From: Apostichopus japonicus
Lineage: Eukaryota > Echinodermata > Holothuroidea > Aspidochirotida > Stichopodidae
Direction: 5' to 3'
DNA length: 60,000 bases
Assembly: GCF_037975245.1 (NCBI RefSeq)
Contig: NC_092573.1
Coordinates: 3,969,501-4,029,500 of the forward strand
Positions 1 to 12,626 of the stretch are shown piece by piece. Each line of letters begins with the position of its first letter. Position 1 is the first letter of the stretch. The notes under the pieces are model-generated. The model had not been told where the DNA came from. It ran no database searches and saw only the letters and a list, made by a program, of their open reading frames with translations. The position numbers and the translations under genes were made by a program.

Positions 1-192
1 ACAATTGGTCATTACAGCAGAAACTGTGAAGCTGATCTCACATGCCCAACTCGAAAAAAACGAAACACTGGATCCGCGATATGCAGCGGAAATGGATTTC
101 AACCGGTGGTTTTCGGTTTATCAATAAATGATGACGTTGTGGAATTTAGATCAGTAAGTATAGAAAAAGTTATAGAAACGCTTAAATATTAA
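1..192 (+). CDS. partial open frame at left edge, possible Cys-containing exon
   Basis: Frame 1 is open from the first base to a TAA at 190-192, giving 63 residues without a start codon, so the 5' part would lie outside the window. The frame carries three cysteines (in NCEADLTC and AICSG), a basic patch (TRKKRN) and then a more hydrophobic stretch (FQPVVFGLSI). A perfect splice donor (GTAAGT) at 154-159 would end the exon after codon 51 in phase 0. The real coding part may therefore be 1-153, with the rest intron. I do not recognise a family. A 63-codon open frame can arise by chance, so this is a weak call supported mainly by the donor site. A poly(A) signal AATAAA at 406-411 would suit the unspliced alternative. 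Confidence 0.3.
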   Translation, partial: TIGHYSRNCEADLTCPTRKKRNTGSAICSGNGFQPVVFGLSINDDVVEFRSVSIEKVIETLKY

Positions 193-1025
193 AGTTCGCT
201 AACAATTGCTTGATATTTTTTCTTCTTCCTGGCGGCTACGATCCGTCCCCAAATTAGTCACAGCCATTGATGATGAAGAAGAAGCACGCACGTAGGCATG
301 ACTACTGCATGTTATGTTAACTCCGGGGCATGACTCCCAACTCACATCTTCAGTCGGGGGCAAATGGTTCTGCCGGCAGATTTTTATTTACATCCAGCCT
401 GGGAGAATAAAGCTGCATACTTACGGGTGAACCCCTTCCCCAACATCACACACAATACCTATCAGCACAACCTTGCATTCAGAGCTGACTATAGGTAGAT
501 CTAGTACATTGTCTTAATATGCATCAGAATGCCCCCGTTAGACGTCTCACACTAACTTCATTCTGGGGGAGAACCCCAGGCCCACTGCATGGGGAATCTA
601 CTCTAAAGACCAGAGGACCCACACTCCTTTGAAAAGTCTTTCCTTTGCTCCTTCTATACAGGTTCTGCCTCTTCCCATACCTAAATCAGTCGGAGGGTGG
701 GGTAAATTTTCTTCCCCTCCCTCACCACCACCTCTGAAATCCTGGGCACGCAAATGATCGACAGCCAACGATACATTTACTTACATAACTGCTGATAATA
801 AGACACTCATTTGTGCCAAGTCATGACCAATTTCAATTTCAATTTTGTTGAATAATGTTATACATGGTTTTATCATTCCTCAACTATCAGTTGGTAAATA
901 ATAATTACATAGAGTTCTTCTAAGACCTGATCTTTCCGTGAGATCATGATAAAATTCGACCCACAATGGGCATCTTTAAGGGACATTAAGCCAGACCATT
1001 AAGGACTCGTCCTGCATGACAATGT
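193..1025. other. non-coding stretch
   Basis: I see no gene here. It holds an AATAAA at 406-411 that could end a transcript of the preceding frame, and otherwise unremarkable AT-rich sequence. Confidence 0.4.
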
Positions 1026-1196
1026 TTGAATATTCTTTTACTTCATATCTTCAGGTTGATTTGTATTTTTCCCTTGGTTGTACCGGTGCTAGTCTCTGCT
1101 GCGAAGAAGAAATATGTGTACCACTCTCCTGCTACAGTATCAGTCCTCCTCGCGGATGGGGAACTTTCGAAATTATCCTCAAGAGATGCACACTTT
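1026..1196 (+). CDS. candidate exon: secretory signal peptide or Cys-rich terminal exon
   Basis: Two readings compete. From ATG 1026 the frame gives about 57 residues. A hydrophobic N-terminus (residues 1-25, ending VPVLVSA before AKKKY) looks like a signal peptide with a plausible cleavage site, and a GTAAGC donor at 1197 closes the exon in phase 0. Alternatively an acceptor (TATCTTCAG ending at 1052) opens an exon in another frame. That frame is rich in cysteines (GCTGASLCC, CVPLSC, RCTLC) and runs to TAG at 1211-1213. Its phase would accept the phase-0 donor at 154 of the edge exon. I cannot choose between them. No neighbouring exon is clear and no family is recognised. Confidence 0.25.
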
Positions 1197-1213
1197 GTAA
1201 GCCTACCCCTTAG

Positions 1214-4200
1214 CCTGTAGTTATAGCTGGTACCTGGATGAAAGCATAGAAATATATGTTATCATTGTAATGAGATACAGTGTTCTGTTATAATATGAAA
1301 TATATAGCTCCTAGCTATATAACTACAACGGTTCGCGCACTCCATTGTAAAGAACTTGTTTAAATAATCTTACTTACTATTTATACATATATAGCCTATC
1401 TGAAGTGTTTTATCACATTCTGCTTTCTTTTTGATATTTGATAGATCTTTGATCGCCTTTTTATAAATATTTGCTATTTTACTGGTTTTAACAAACTAAA
1501 TAAGAGAAGAAGTAAATCAATTGTATTGTTGAAATGATCTAAAATCAACTTCGATTTCAGATGCGATAGATGGTCTGTTGTTTTCTCATTCGTCTCTTGT
1601 AATTGGTTCTTTGCAGCTACTTGCTAATTAGGCTTACTATACTAGTAATAATTAATTAATTAATTTAAAGGTGTGATTAATCCCATCAATAACCACTATG
1701 TAACTTACAATATATCCTTTCGAGTTTTGCAGTGCGTGAGTTTCGCGATCACCGGAGACTCTTGTAAAGTCTAAATTATCACTTGTATGGTTTGGTGTAC
1801 GTAATCCTTGTTTTCGTTACCTGCATGTTTATTTAATTCCAGATTAATTATCTGAGCGAAAAAGAAGAAGACAAATAAACCGATGCAAAATCAACTCGAA
1901 ATTTGTATTTCGTTTTTTTTTTCTCGGAATGATCAAGGCGATAACTTTTAAGTTTTGTAGCCTAACATTTAATCAACTCTATGGACTATACCTATTCGCA
2001 TTCACCGGACGCGATCGGTAGCCCCATCCCGTACATAATATTAAATATGGGCTTATTTTATGGACGACATGTATATAAACAAATAGTAGATAGTTTTGCA
2101 ACTTGTAAGAGGTATTTTGTTTAGGTTTAAGCCTATAAATGTATGATAAGACATGAGTATTTTGAAGACGACCAGCATTACAGCTCAGTGAAACACCATG
2201 CATTATCACTCTAATATTAAAATGATATTCCTTATAGCCGCTGTAACGCCCCCCCCCCCCACTCCCTATCTCTCACACCATCTGAACAATGCGAATTGCA
2301 TGCACTTGATCCAGGGAGTGTGGAGTGTACATTCCCACTGATGGGGGGGGGGGGTGGAAACCCACTCCCAATCCCTTTTTTTCAACCGCACAAAAAGTAG
2401 CTATTGTCACAACCGTTCGTGTAGATCTGTTTACAAAGACCTAACTAATAGCCTTAAAATGCCCCACAATGCACTATTTACATGTCTTAAATTTAAATAA
2501 TTAAGTTCCTACAGAATACCCTCCCCCCCAAGACCCCCTGAATGAGTAGTCGGTTTCAACGACCTCAAGGCCACACCCCTCTCCTTAAAATAAAATCCTG
2601 CACCCACAGCCGTGGCTGTATCTCTCTAAGCTGTGTTGTCTATATTTTCTATCGAGGTGATCAAAAAGCCTTTTGTGAGTGTGTGGGTGTGTTTACTTAA
2701 AAGTCACCCCAGAATTATGTCATTAATGGCGGACCTACTTGGCAGACCTACTTGTATGTCTGAACCTCAATCTATATATATCTGTTATAAAATAATCTCT
2801 CATGAATGTGAAATGTTTCCAGTTAAGGTTGCCTAATGGGCCTGTATAATCTGTCATATCAATAACGCTTACTGTTGTCTCAATATTTTCATCCTCACAT
2901 TAACCGATAGGACTATTTCTGGTATGCCTACATGTTTGGCTACGTTTTCCTATTCTAATTTGCCTTGTAAATCACATACAAAAATAATTATAATAAACAA
3001 AAACATTTTGGGGGGTCAAAGACATATTGATTGTTTCGAGCGTATATAACCAAGGAGACCTAACTGAGTAGCATCTGGATGGTGTATTTGGACAGATTTC
3101 CGTTTTTTATTTCACACAAACAAGTTATCCCAGAAGCCAACCTCTGATATGAGCCTAAAAACGAGTTGTCCCCGTTTCTTTGTTGAGGTTGGGTGCTGGT
3201 CAAGCGATATTTCAAAGTAAACTAGCTAATTCAATAATCTTAATATAGGCTATGGTTTGATATCCGCGGTTGATTTTATGCTCTCTCGAACTCCATCGGT
3301 CCTCCTACCCACCCCCACCCAACCCCGATGCACACCATATGACTATGTTCTCTATATCTTGAATACCAAAGCTATTAAGAAATAAATTAGTGTGAAGTGT
3401 TACACAGCATTGCTTGAAAACACCCTCTGATGAGCCAAGTCCATTGGCATCATTTGTGCGTCTTCCTCCCAACAATTAACCACCCCCCCCATATTCCACC
3501 CCTCCCACAAACTTAGAAAACTTTTCATATATGAAAGCATAGGCCTATGCTAAACCCCTGCGATACGTTTTGCTACTGAAACAATTTTTTTTATTTTTTA
3601 CTTTTATGCTCGGATAGCTTGTAAACTGAGCATCAAAGATTGCGTGCAAACTAACTCAAAAGCAAGCAATAACGTCAGCCAGTATTATTCAATTGTGACT
3701 AAAAGATATTTGGTATTCGACACAGGTGATTGCCCTGAGAATAATTATATTTTCTTTGTTTATTAACAATACTCATTCAAGCCTCTTTCCCATTCTACGT
3801 CTGTGTGTTTAAAACTGAATAACAACTTGTTTTTCTTCACCCTACACTGTGTATTTTTAGAATTGCTTTGATACGGCATTTCTTTGTCGGTGGTACTTTG
3901 ACGGTAGTAGGCCTACCTACGTCATTTAAATACAAACAAAGATAAAGAGGGTATTGAAAAGTTTCTAAACAGGGGGAATCAAAACTAGGTTTTTATTAAC
4001 AATTAAAGGCATTGAAGCCTCACCCCAAACAGCGTGCCGCCATATTTAATTCCGTTACTTCAGTGCAAGTGAAGTTTATCTCTTTGCTACAAAATGCAAA
4101 CAGCAATGAAACGCGATACCTTGTTATCTTTAGCTGGACCTGAGATGTCCATCGCTGTATCGTTTGTACACTGTGCTGTGGGTATTGACCGTACTGACTG

Positions 4201-7200
4201 TACACTAGTGTCTACTTACCGGCGGTAGCAAGCTGTGTGTGTATTTTCTGGGATCGATGGTGGTGTCTAACACTTCTGTTACTGATCATTCGAAACAAGG
4301 TCAGATTACCGGCATAAGACGTTTCTTTTTGCGCGAGTCTTCACAGCTTTAAAGGAGACAGAAGCCAAAACCATCATCATTGGTCTGTGCATGACATAGG
4401 GATCACTCTCTTCAACAACTTCCCTAAAAACAGCTAAGCCTTGATATTCTTAATTGTTTCATATACCATGATGACATGTCAGACTGATCAACTTCAATAT
4501 CTGGGCTGTTAATATTGAAATTGTCTACAGATCGTTACTAAAAATGCCCGCCAAGACCGAGGGTGCTACCAATCGATTATACGTTTACTTCCACAAGTTA
4601 AAAAGTATTATAATGTATAGGTACACACGTGAATAAAAGAACGCATATTCTCAAGCATTTAACCCGCTGTTAATATACCTTTGCTTACAGGGGAGTTATA
4701 AGACTCATGTGTCACCCACACCGCTACTACGCCCCTCCCCAGAACAACAACGAAAATGGATGAAAAGTAATCCCTTAGTATCGTATCACTGCAAAGGCTT
4801 AAGGAGGGGGGGGGGGGGGGGTTACTTTGTTTCTTAAACTAGGGAGAATAAACTCTACTTTGATAATATCTCTCCCATGTCGTGCACTGTATTTCTTTAA
4901 TCCAATGAGCGTTAACTTGGCAGTTTCATTTGAACGGGCTTTATAATTCGTTCTTCGTAAACACAATCAGATGGTGGCGCTAGATTTATTTGTGGACCAG
5001 AGCCGCATATACGGCTCTGTTGTGGACGTAACGTGGCGAACAATATATGGTACTATTTTTTCCATTCGTTCCCTTTCTATCACTTTTTACGTCAATGTGT
5101 GTACAAACACTCTGAATACGATTTCAAATAGAGATCGGCGGCGGTGGTGCCGGATTGGGACAGACTTGTTGTGGGTGGGTGGGGTGGGGGGGGGGGGGTT
5201 AAGGGCAACATCACCCACGTCCTTCCCCTCCCACACATATGGCTATATTTCTTTCTGAAGTCTTCATTCTCTTGAAGATGGCAAAGATAAAGAGACCCAT
5301 TGCAGTAAACTGAGGTAAAAGGTATTTCGCCACCTATTTTATTTATTTCCTTTTCCTTTTTTGGACTTAAAAAAAGCGTGATTTTAACCAATTGTTGTTG
5401 TTTTTTATCATAACAAAGAACAATAAAGTCAAGAGAATAAAAAACAAGACAACGAAATTGTTGACCAAGGTAACATACGAAATTAGTGTTGTATTTCAGA
5501 AAATATCACAGCGTCACTTTTATCATTTCCATTTAATCTGTGCAATATCAGTACTGCCTTGTATTATACCTTCTGATGGATTATTGCTCTTAAAACAAGC
5601 AAAATACGATAAAAATTCTGAGAGAGAGAGAAAAAATCAAAACAAGAAGAACGAGATATATGCGAGAGAGAGGAAGAGATGAAAAAAAAGTCAAAACCCA
5701 GAAGGAAAAATTGTATGTAAAACAACGATAATAACCCAATTAAAAGATTACGTTTCCAATATTACAAATGTTATTACATTAATAAACCAGTTACATTTGA
5801 TACTAAGGTATAAAAACTCAAATATTTACATGTGCAATACCAATACCTCCCCTCCAACCCCCCCCCTCCTCCTCACCCCCAATGATCCTTATGAACTTAT
5901 GAATTTCCCCACACAAAAAAAAGTAGGAAATGGTACTTTTGATAGAAAAAATGTAAATCTTACATGCATTAGAACTGAATTTTCATGAAATATGAACAGA
6001 TCCTGGAATAATATGTATATAGTATTTGCTCATTATATCATTGAAAATCACTGCAGGGCAGTTCTTCCAGGTATAACCCAATAGATATAATCTATGTATA
6101 TTTTTTATTACTGCTTTCAAGACTTCAAGCGTGACTTTAGGCACAAAAATTCTTTCCGATACATTTACAGGCAAAATAAAACCCAACTTCCACACAAAGG
6201 CTGGTTCTAACTTTTCAATAATGACTATTTCAATATATCAGTCTCATGATTCAAAGCGGCTGAAGAATCTATAGTTTAACATATATACCATTAGAAATTC
6301 TGCTTAGAAGCATCATGGCTAGCAATAGGCAAACAGAGAAATTTATGACCTCCCTAACAACATGTTGACATGTATTACAAAAACATGCTCATAATGTTAA
6401 CCCTCCCCCCCCCCCCACCCCCTAAATAACATGTTGATCATGTAATCCAAATACATGTTCACAATGTTAGTGCAAATTTGACACAATTATATTGTTTATA
6501 TAAGAAGTTACATAGAATATATCTTGGTAGATTGCAGTGTGTAATGTTTCAGACCTGCAATGCCCCCCCTCCCCTCACTCTCCTAACCAGCACCCTTTCC
6601 CGAACCAAACACCCCATTTTGAAGGCCTGAATCTATCATACAATAGATAAATATATATACGGAACATGTGAGGGCCTTAATAATTAGGCATGATAAGTTA
6701 CAGTGTGAGATAACAACTATGCAGAGCTTCCACAAATCAATGGAGAGTGCTCATGTGTTTAAGATAATATGAAAATTTACCTAACAAAGTTTTAATATTA
6801 TCATGTCAAAGATCTATCATTCATTCTCCCCTCCCCCGCCCCCCCCCCCCAAAAAAATACAAATGTTCCGAAACTTTAACAGAAATATCCTTTCTCTACC
6901 AGTCTACTATAGCATATTCCCCGAGCATCTGGAGTTTTAATTAATAATGAACAAAGAGACAAAAGAACTGCTTAAAATTCATACTGCAAGTCTTGAGATA
7001 CACTTATTCTTCTCAACATTATAGTAAATCTGTCAATCATTCAATGCCAGATTGTCTCACATCTTCTTTACTCATCAAATCCATCCAAAAATGGGTCTTC
7101 TTTATTCCTTTTTTTTCCCCCTTCAAATTCCTCCTTCCCCTTTTCTTTCCTTCGTTTTTGTTTGTTTCAGGATAAGCAGATAGCTTTATTTCAGTGTCTA

Positions 7201-10200
7201 CAGTACTTCAGAGTACCTATATAGTACCTCTATTTCAGAGTACCTCTCGGTTAAGAAATAAATTTGGTAGGATAACGGGTAGATGAACAGGCAAACGTAA
7301 AAATCGTTGCAAAATAAACGCTCGCGACAAGAGATGACTGTCATCGTTCCGTCATGTATGGAAATAAAAATGCATATTCATGAGGTATAAACTTTAAAAC
7401 AAATTTTTTTTTAACTGAAATGATATAACAACTATATTGCACACATTTGACTGATGACCAGTCATCATCCCCAATCAGAATTCCTTATTCTTTCCATACT
7501 GTCATTAAACTGCCCCAATCAGCCCCTCCCCCTGCCCCCTTCGGCAAATCATGAAAGGTCTACTCATGAATGAAGAGGTATCTTTATTACAATGAATGTC
7601 ATCTCAAATTGGGTGGACCCAAAGGGGCTGGAAATATGTCAATTTCATAATTTAAAAAAAGGTGGATTTCTCTCTTTCTTTTCTTCACAGAAGTCACAAT
7701 ATGAGAGTTAATTAGATTTAAACACATGTCATGTGACCATCACATAGACTTGTTTGAAATTGCAAAAGACCAGTATTACAGGAATGTTTAAGTGATGGAG
7801 CATTAGCTGCAATGGTTAGCTATGGATGTTACCTTTAACCCCTACTGGTTTTCAAAGGCGACAGAGGGTTGTTTTGTTATTGGGAGAAAGTCACAAAATG
7901 TGTAAATGCTTTCCACTGATGTAATGAAAATACTTCAAACTAAAACTTGCCGGCAAAGTGTAAAAGAAAAGAAACCCCACTTCTTTAGTATTCAACATGG
8001 GACAAAATAAATAAGGGCATTTTACACAAAGTACAACAAAACAGCCCATTTTACCTTCTAATGAACCCACTGATACCTTGTGGTAATTACCATACGATCA
8101 ACTGTCCTTGAAAGTAACAGAATATACAGCATTGAAAACACTGTTTTTTTAATTCTTTGACAATCAAACAAATCTGAGGGTATAAATCATTGAATTTTCC
8201 AGGCTTGGATAGCATTTACGATCACAGTAAGGCTGGTCTACGGTGGTTTCGCTGTCCATTCATATGTAGAATTAATACTTGTTTGTTCCAATTAAAGCCA
8301 TCAACATATCTGCCTCCATCCATCAATAAAAGTTTTTATTACAAGGACCATCATCTCTCTCGAATCTGTGAAACTTTTTGAGAATGTCGAGACTTTTACT
8401 CAACGACAAGCGGGAATGATTTATATGAGAATTGTCACCCAAATAAGTGCTGGATGACTTAGCAGGCAGAGAAAATGGACCTTGTTTTTTTATTTCCTGA
8501 GGTGAACCACGTCGGAAATTACGCTATATTCGATCGATTACGTACAGAATGTCTTGAATTTATCTGTTGTTGATGTTATCAACATCAATACATAGTAAAG
8601 GCAGCAAGAGTTGGGGAAATGAATTGAGATGGATGGAATGATATGCATTGTCAATATTATATAACTGAACTATTTGACTGTAATGATATGTATTGCCAAC
8701 CTTCAACAATGACCATTCCTCGTCATTCTTTACCTCGGCAAATGCAAAACGAATTTCTTTCCATTTTGTTTGAGACGGAGAGGGAAGGCTAAGAGGGATC
8801 TCCAGTCAGGAAAAAGCTTTGACTCGACTCATCCCCCAAGATCTTATTTCCCCCTTTTTTTTTAACGACCCGAGGAGGAGAACACAGATCTAAAAGAATG
8901 CTCCCCTTACTGTTATGCAAATGCTCGTTCCCGTAAACTAAATGAACAAGATCGACTACGTCGTGCTCTGCAATTCTGGCCCCTTACTGGCCCCTTCTGG
9001 CCCCTTACTATAGCACAAAGATTTGCTGTAGATTTCTATCCAAAACCTACACCCCCCCCCTCCCCCTCAAATAGCCTTTTCTGTTCAATGAATGAATTTA
9101 CAAGGGTGATGATTATGTTATCACCTGTTCATACCAAACTACACTTTGAGCTAATTTTGTCTACGATTTGATTTATCCTTCCAGCCAAACATTTCATCAA
9201 ACTGAAAACTCTAATATGTTGCAGGTGCCTCCAAGCTTGTATCATATTTAGTTTATATCAGATAACAGTCCCTTGATGATCATCCCAAGACCCACACTGA
9301 GTTTTACAGACTAACCTAACTTCCATAAAAGTTTATTGGCAATATTCATTACCTCAAGTGTTTTTTGTACATCAGCCTTTTAATTCTCATAAACCTCTGA
9401 TGAAATTAATCTCGACAGTTCATGTCAGAATCCAACAATATATCTAACAACAAAATGTTAAACATGTAAATGCTGATGCAGAAAGAAAAGCATAGAAAAG
9501 AAAAGCATAGAATAGAAAAGCATAGTGGCTTCTCCCTGTCTTTCACGCAAATTAAAAGTGGAACGTTATTCTTGGATGACCAAATTGAACCAATATTGCA
9601 CCAACAGAGCAACCACAATGATCTTGTATTATTTACAAGCCACTAATTAAATCAATTATCTAAGATACCGATGAAGATTAAAAGTACGGCCTAACACTGC
9701 ATTCCTACTCATGATATGAAGATCTGTTACATGACGTCACAACTACATCAATCTGGTTAAAATTTATATTCCAAATCTGATATTAATCCATTTCTTTCTC
9801 TCTCTTTCCGGATAAATAATGATATGATATTAAACCATGAATAAGACCAATCCATATGTAGTTTGATCCAAACACACATCTAACTGAAATTCACAGTTAC
9901 CTAATTTAACAGGACGATGCAAAAACATACATTGTGGCTTGCATTGATTCAATAACTAGTGAAATGATATGCATTTTCTTTATAAACCACACACATGTCA
10001 ATCATCGATCCAAACCACAATATATGAAATTTGATTCCCACATAGGTTCAACTGTCACATTCAGCTAACTATTCATTAGAGGCCTAAAAATTAACATTAG
10101 AGGAGCATGGATGATTTAGACTTGAAAGGGACTGTCTCTGACAAAGTCATAGCAATATCTTTCACATAGAATGTTTGGACTTGCTTGGATGAATAGAAAC

Positions 10201-10666
10201 TCTATATTCAAATTTAATTAAAGAAACAGAAGAAAGAAAATGACACATTTTAAAATGTAAAGGCTGCTTTACAATGTTATTTTTCCTTAATTATGTGATA
10301 TGAAGGCTATTGCCATGGGAACTAAAACTTGTTTGCAATAACAAACAGGGGGGGGAGAGCATGAAAAAAAAAAGATAATTTTTTTTTAAAATCCAAATGA
10401 GGAAGTACACAACTGTACTAAAACTTGTTAACATTCATTGGGTAAGATCATACAGTATGTGAGAATAAATGCATGAATGAACGAATGAACAAATGAATTA
10501 GTTAAGAATTCCATTTCATCAAATTTGATAGGTAACAACACTGTAGCAAATAGTGGCAAAGTTTTACATTGTATTCTGAAAATTACATTTTCTTAAAAAG
10601 AGGCAGACACAATTTGTGGTAAATAGCCAAAACATTTTCATGCATTCATACAACAACCAAATGACC
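1214..10666. other. gene-poor stretch with simple repeats
   Basis: No coding exon could be supported on either strand in these 9.4 kb. It contains poly-C or poly-G runs of about 10-18 bases (near 2249, 2343, 4805, 5188, 6407, 6838, 9052). It also holds an imperfect ~42-bp direct repeat flanking a poly-C run (6359-6400 and 6428-6470), tandem GGCCCCTT-type units (8975-9009) and a 15- to 17-bp AAAGCATAG repeat (9484-9525). An inverted repeat AGAGCCGCATATACGGCTCT at 4999-5018 recurs in the small transposon at 30767. Confidence 0.55.
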
Positions 10667-11014
10667 CACCCTAACAGTGTTTAGGGCAAGGTTATGCCCT
10701 ACCTGTGTTAAGGGCAAGGTTACACCCTACCAGTGTTTAGGGCAAGGAAACACTCCAACAGTGTTTACACCCTACCAGTGTTTAGGGCAAGGAAACACTA
10801 CAACAGTGTTTACACCCTACCAGTGTTTAGGGCAAGGAAACACTCCAACAGTGTTTACACCCTACCAGTGTTTAGGGCAAGGTTACACTCTGCCAGTCTT
10901 TAGGGCAAGGCAACACCCTACCAGTGTTTAGGGCAAGGAAACACTCCAACAGTGTTTACACCCTACCAGTGTTATACCTTACCAGTGTTTAGGGCAAGGT
11001 TACATCCTACCAAT
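10667..11014. repeat. 45-bp minisatellite
   Basis: The word CCAGTGTTTAGGGCAAGG recurs along 350 bp. The higher-order unit is about 45 bp and consists of two related half-units, one with GGAAACACTCCAACAGTG and one with CCCTACCAGTG. Because 45 is divisible by three, one frame stays open and gives a 15-residue protein repeat (TPYQCLGQGNTPTVF). No start context, splice signal or neighbouring exon suggests this frame is translated. Confidence 0.85.
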
Positions 11015-12035
11015 GCTCACTTCAACTTTACTTTCAACATGCTCTATGTATACCTGGCACAGCATCCCCAGGCCTCCCTTTCCAAAGTTAAAACATACTT
11101 GACTTCAGCGTGTTTTATAATTCTTAATAAATGTTTGGCTTTCAGAAGGTGTGACTAAAATGATTCATAACATAAATGTTGTTGCAGGTTATCACCCATA
11201 TTATTGTAACGTATTATCTATCCCCTAGACTCCAATAAGCTGTTTAATACGCTGTACACTAAATTGCAATCACAACAGTCAGGGGAAAAAATTATGACTT
11301 TTTTTTTCTGTCTTCTGTTTTTCTGTTTGATACCGAGATTTAAAGGTTTTTTTTCGGCCTGTCCATTTTGTCCATTGTTTGGGGTAATTTGTGACAAAGC
11401 AATCTGAATTCAATGTAAACAACCAGTCGATCGATTGTCTCTGAGGATAGTTCTACCTGTCAGCAAGATATTTTGTAGATATTTACTGAAGAACCGATTT
11501 GTTCCATCCTTGATATGTTACAACCACACTGTGGGACGAGAAATACAATTTGAAGTCCTGTATTATGTGATTTCATTTCACTGTACTCATAGTTGATCAC
11601 TCTGCTAATAGATTTTTTTCCCCCTCCCCTTTTTGAAACATATTACACTATCTTCAAACTATTTATAAAACCTACAAAGCTTACAAGTACTGAAACCAAC
11701 AAGGCTGACAGTTCACATGCCGTGAAATTGATTATGGAGGCAATAACTTATATAGACGTTGTACACAGGGCACAGTCACACCAAGTAAGACAAAAAATTC
11801 TCACAACAAAAACGGCTATCAACAAAACAAGCTCGGAAACTCCAACCGTTTAGAAGGTTGCACTATTTGTGGTGATGAACCCGTGTTATCACTTACCAAG
11901 CCAAAGAAAAAAAAAAAAAAAAGATACAAAAATCTCTTTGCAGTTTACTGATTGAGGTGCAGTTTACGTAGCATGTTTAGGACCGAAATCATTACCGACA
12001 GGGTTGAAAAGCATCAAGGCGAGCTCCCCCGTTCT
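11015..12035. other. 3' flank of the coregulator gene
   Basis: No coding sequence is supported. If the minus-strand exon at 12036-12262 is the last exon of the coregulator gene, this stretch would include its 3' UTR, but no clear minus-strand poly(A) signal close to the stop was identified. Confidence 0.4.
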
Positions 12036-12262
12036 TTACAAAGAGAAGTGACTAAATCTTTCTCGAAGATTTCTGTAATCACCACAGGAAGTCCAGAACA
12101 GATGACAAATCTCTTCCTTCTTTAATCGCAGCATGCAGGTACCACCTTGGGGTGACAAAGTCTTGTTTCGGCAAACACAAGGAAACAAAGGGCCTCTTTT
12201 GAAGGTTACCATCCAGTATCCATGGTGATATACGTCCTTCACATCATCCCTCCATCTCTGGT
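12036..12262 (-). CDS. candidate terminal exon downstream of the coregulator exon
   Basis: Reading the minus strand, a pyrimidine-rich acceptor (CTTGTATAG) precedes an open frame of about 75 residues ending in TAA at 12036-12038. The composition looks protein-like: GSADQRWRDDV, then VYHHGYWMVTFKRG, a Cys-containing middle (PCVCRNK), a basic/acidic KKEE patch, then FWTSCGDYRNL. It has no ATG near the acceptor, as expected of an internal or terminal exon. It needs an upstream exon ending in phase 1, whereas the 1412-codon exon reaches its strong donor (GTAAGT, 12623-12618) in phase 0, just after a stop. It could be the terminal exon reached by another splice route, part of another gene, or a 3' UTR exon with a chance frame. 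Family not recognised. Confidence 0.35.
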
Positions 12263-12623
12263 CTGCAGATCCGATACCTATACAAGACAGAAAGTCAATT
12301 TTACGACTCTAGTATAATTTTATAACACCATCGTATTGGTTCATTACAGACCGTTAATTCTGTCATCTAGTTTTGCCAGACAAAAATGCCATGCAAGATG
12401 TACATAGCTCTTGGTTTTCTTAAGTTTGTCCACTAGAAGCTGAAGTTACCCCAGATGGCCGGGTGACTGATAGAAACACGAAATGTTAAGTACATTTATC
12501 GGTAATTATACGATCAGATGCAAGTTTTGGGTAATGATATTTTCTCTCACCAAGTAATTTAAACCCTTCAACACAAACCTACATTGCCCCAAACTGTTTG
12601 AGAAGTGGGCCTACGTCACTTAC
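12263..12623 (-). other. probable intron
   Basis: Bounded on the minus strand by a consensus donor (G|GTAAGT at 12623-12618) and a pyrimidine-rich acceptor (TATAG, ending at 12263). No additional exon with matching phase was found inside it. Confidence 0.5.
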
Positions 12624-12626
12624 CAA

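Noticed and set aside
10677-11158. Cys-containing repeat protein gene
   Set aside because: The frame comes from a minisatellite with period 45. No splice sites or start context support translation.
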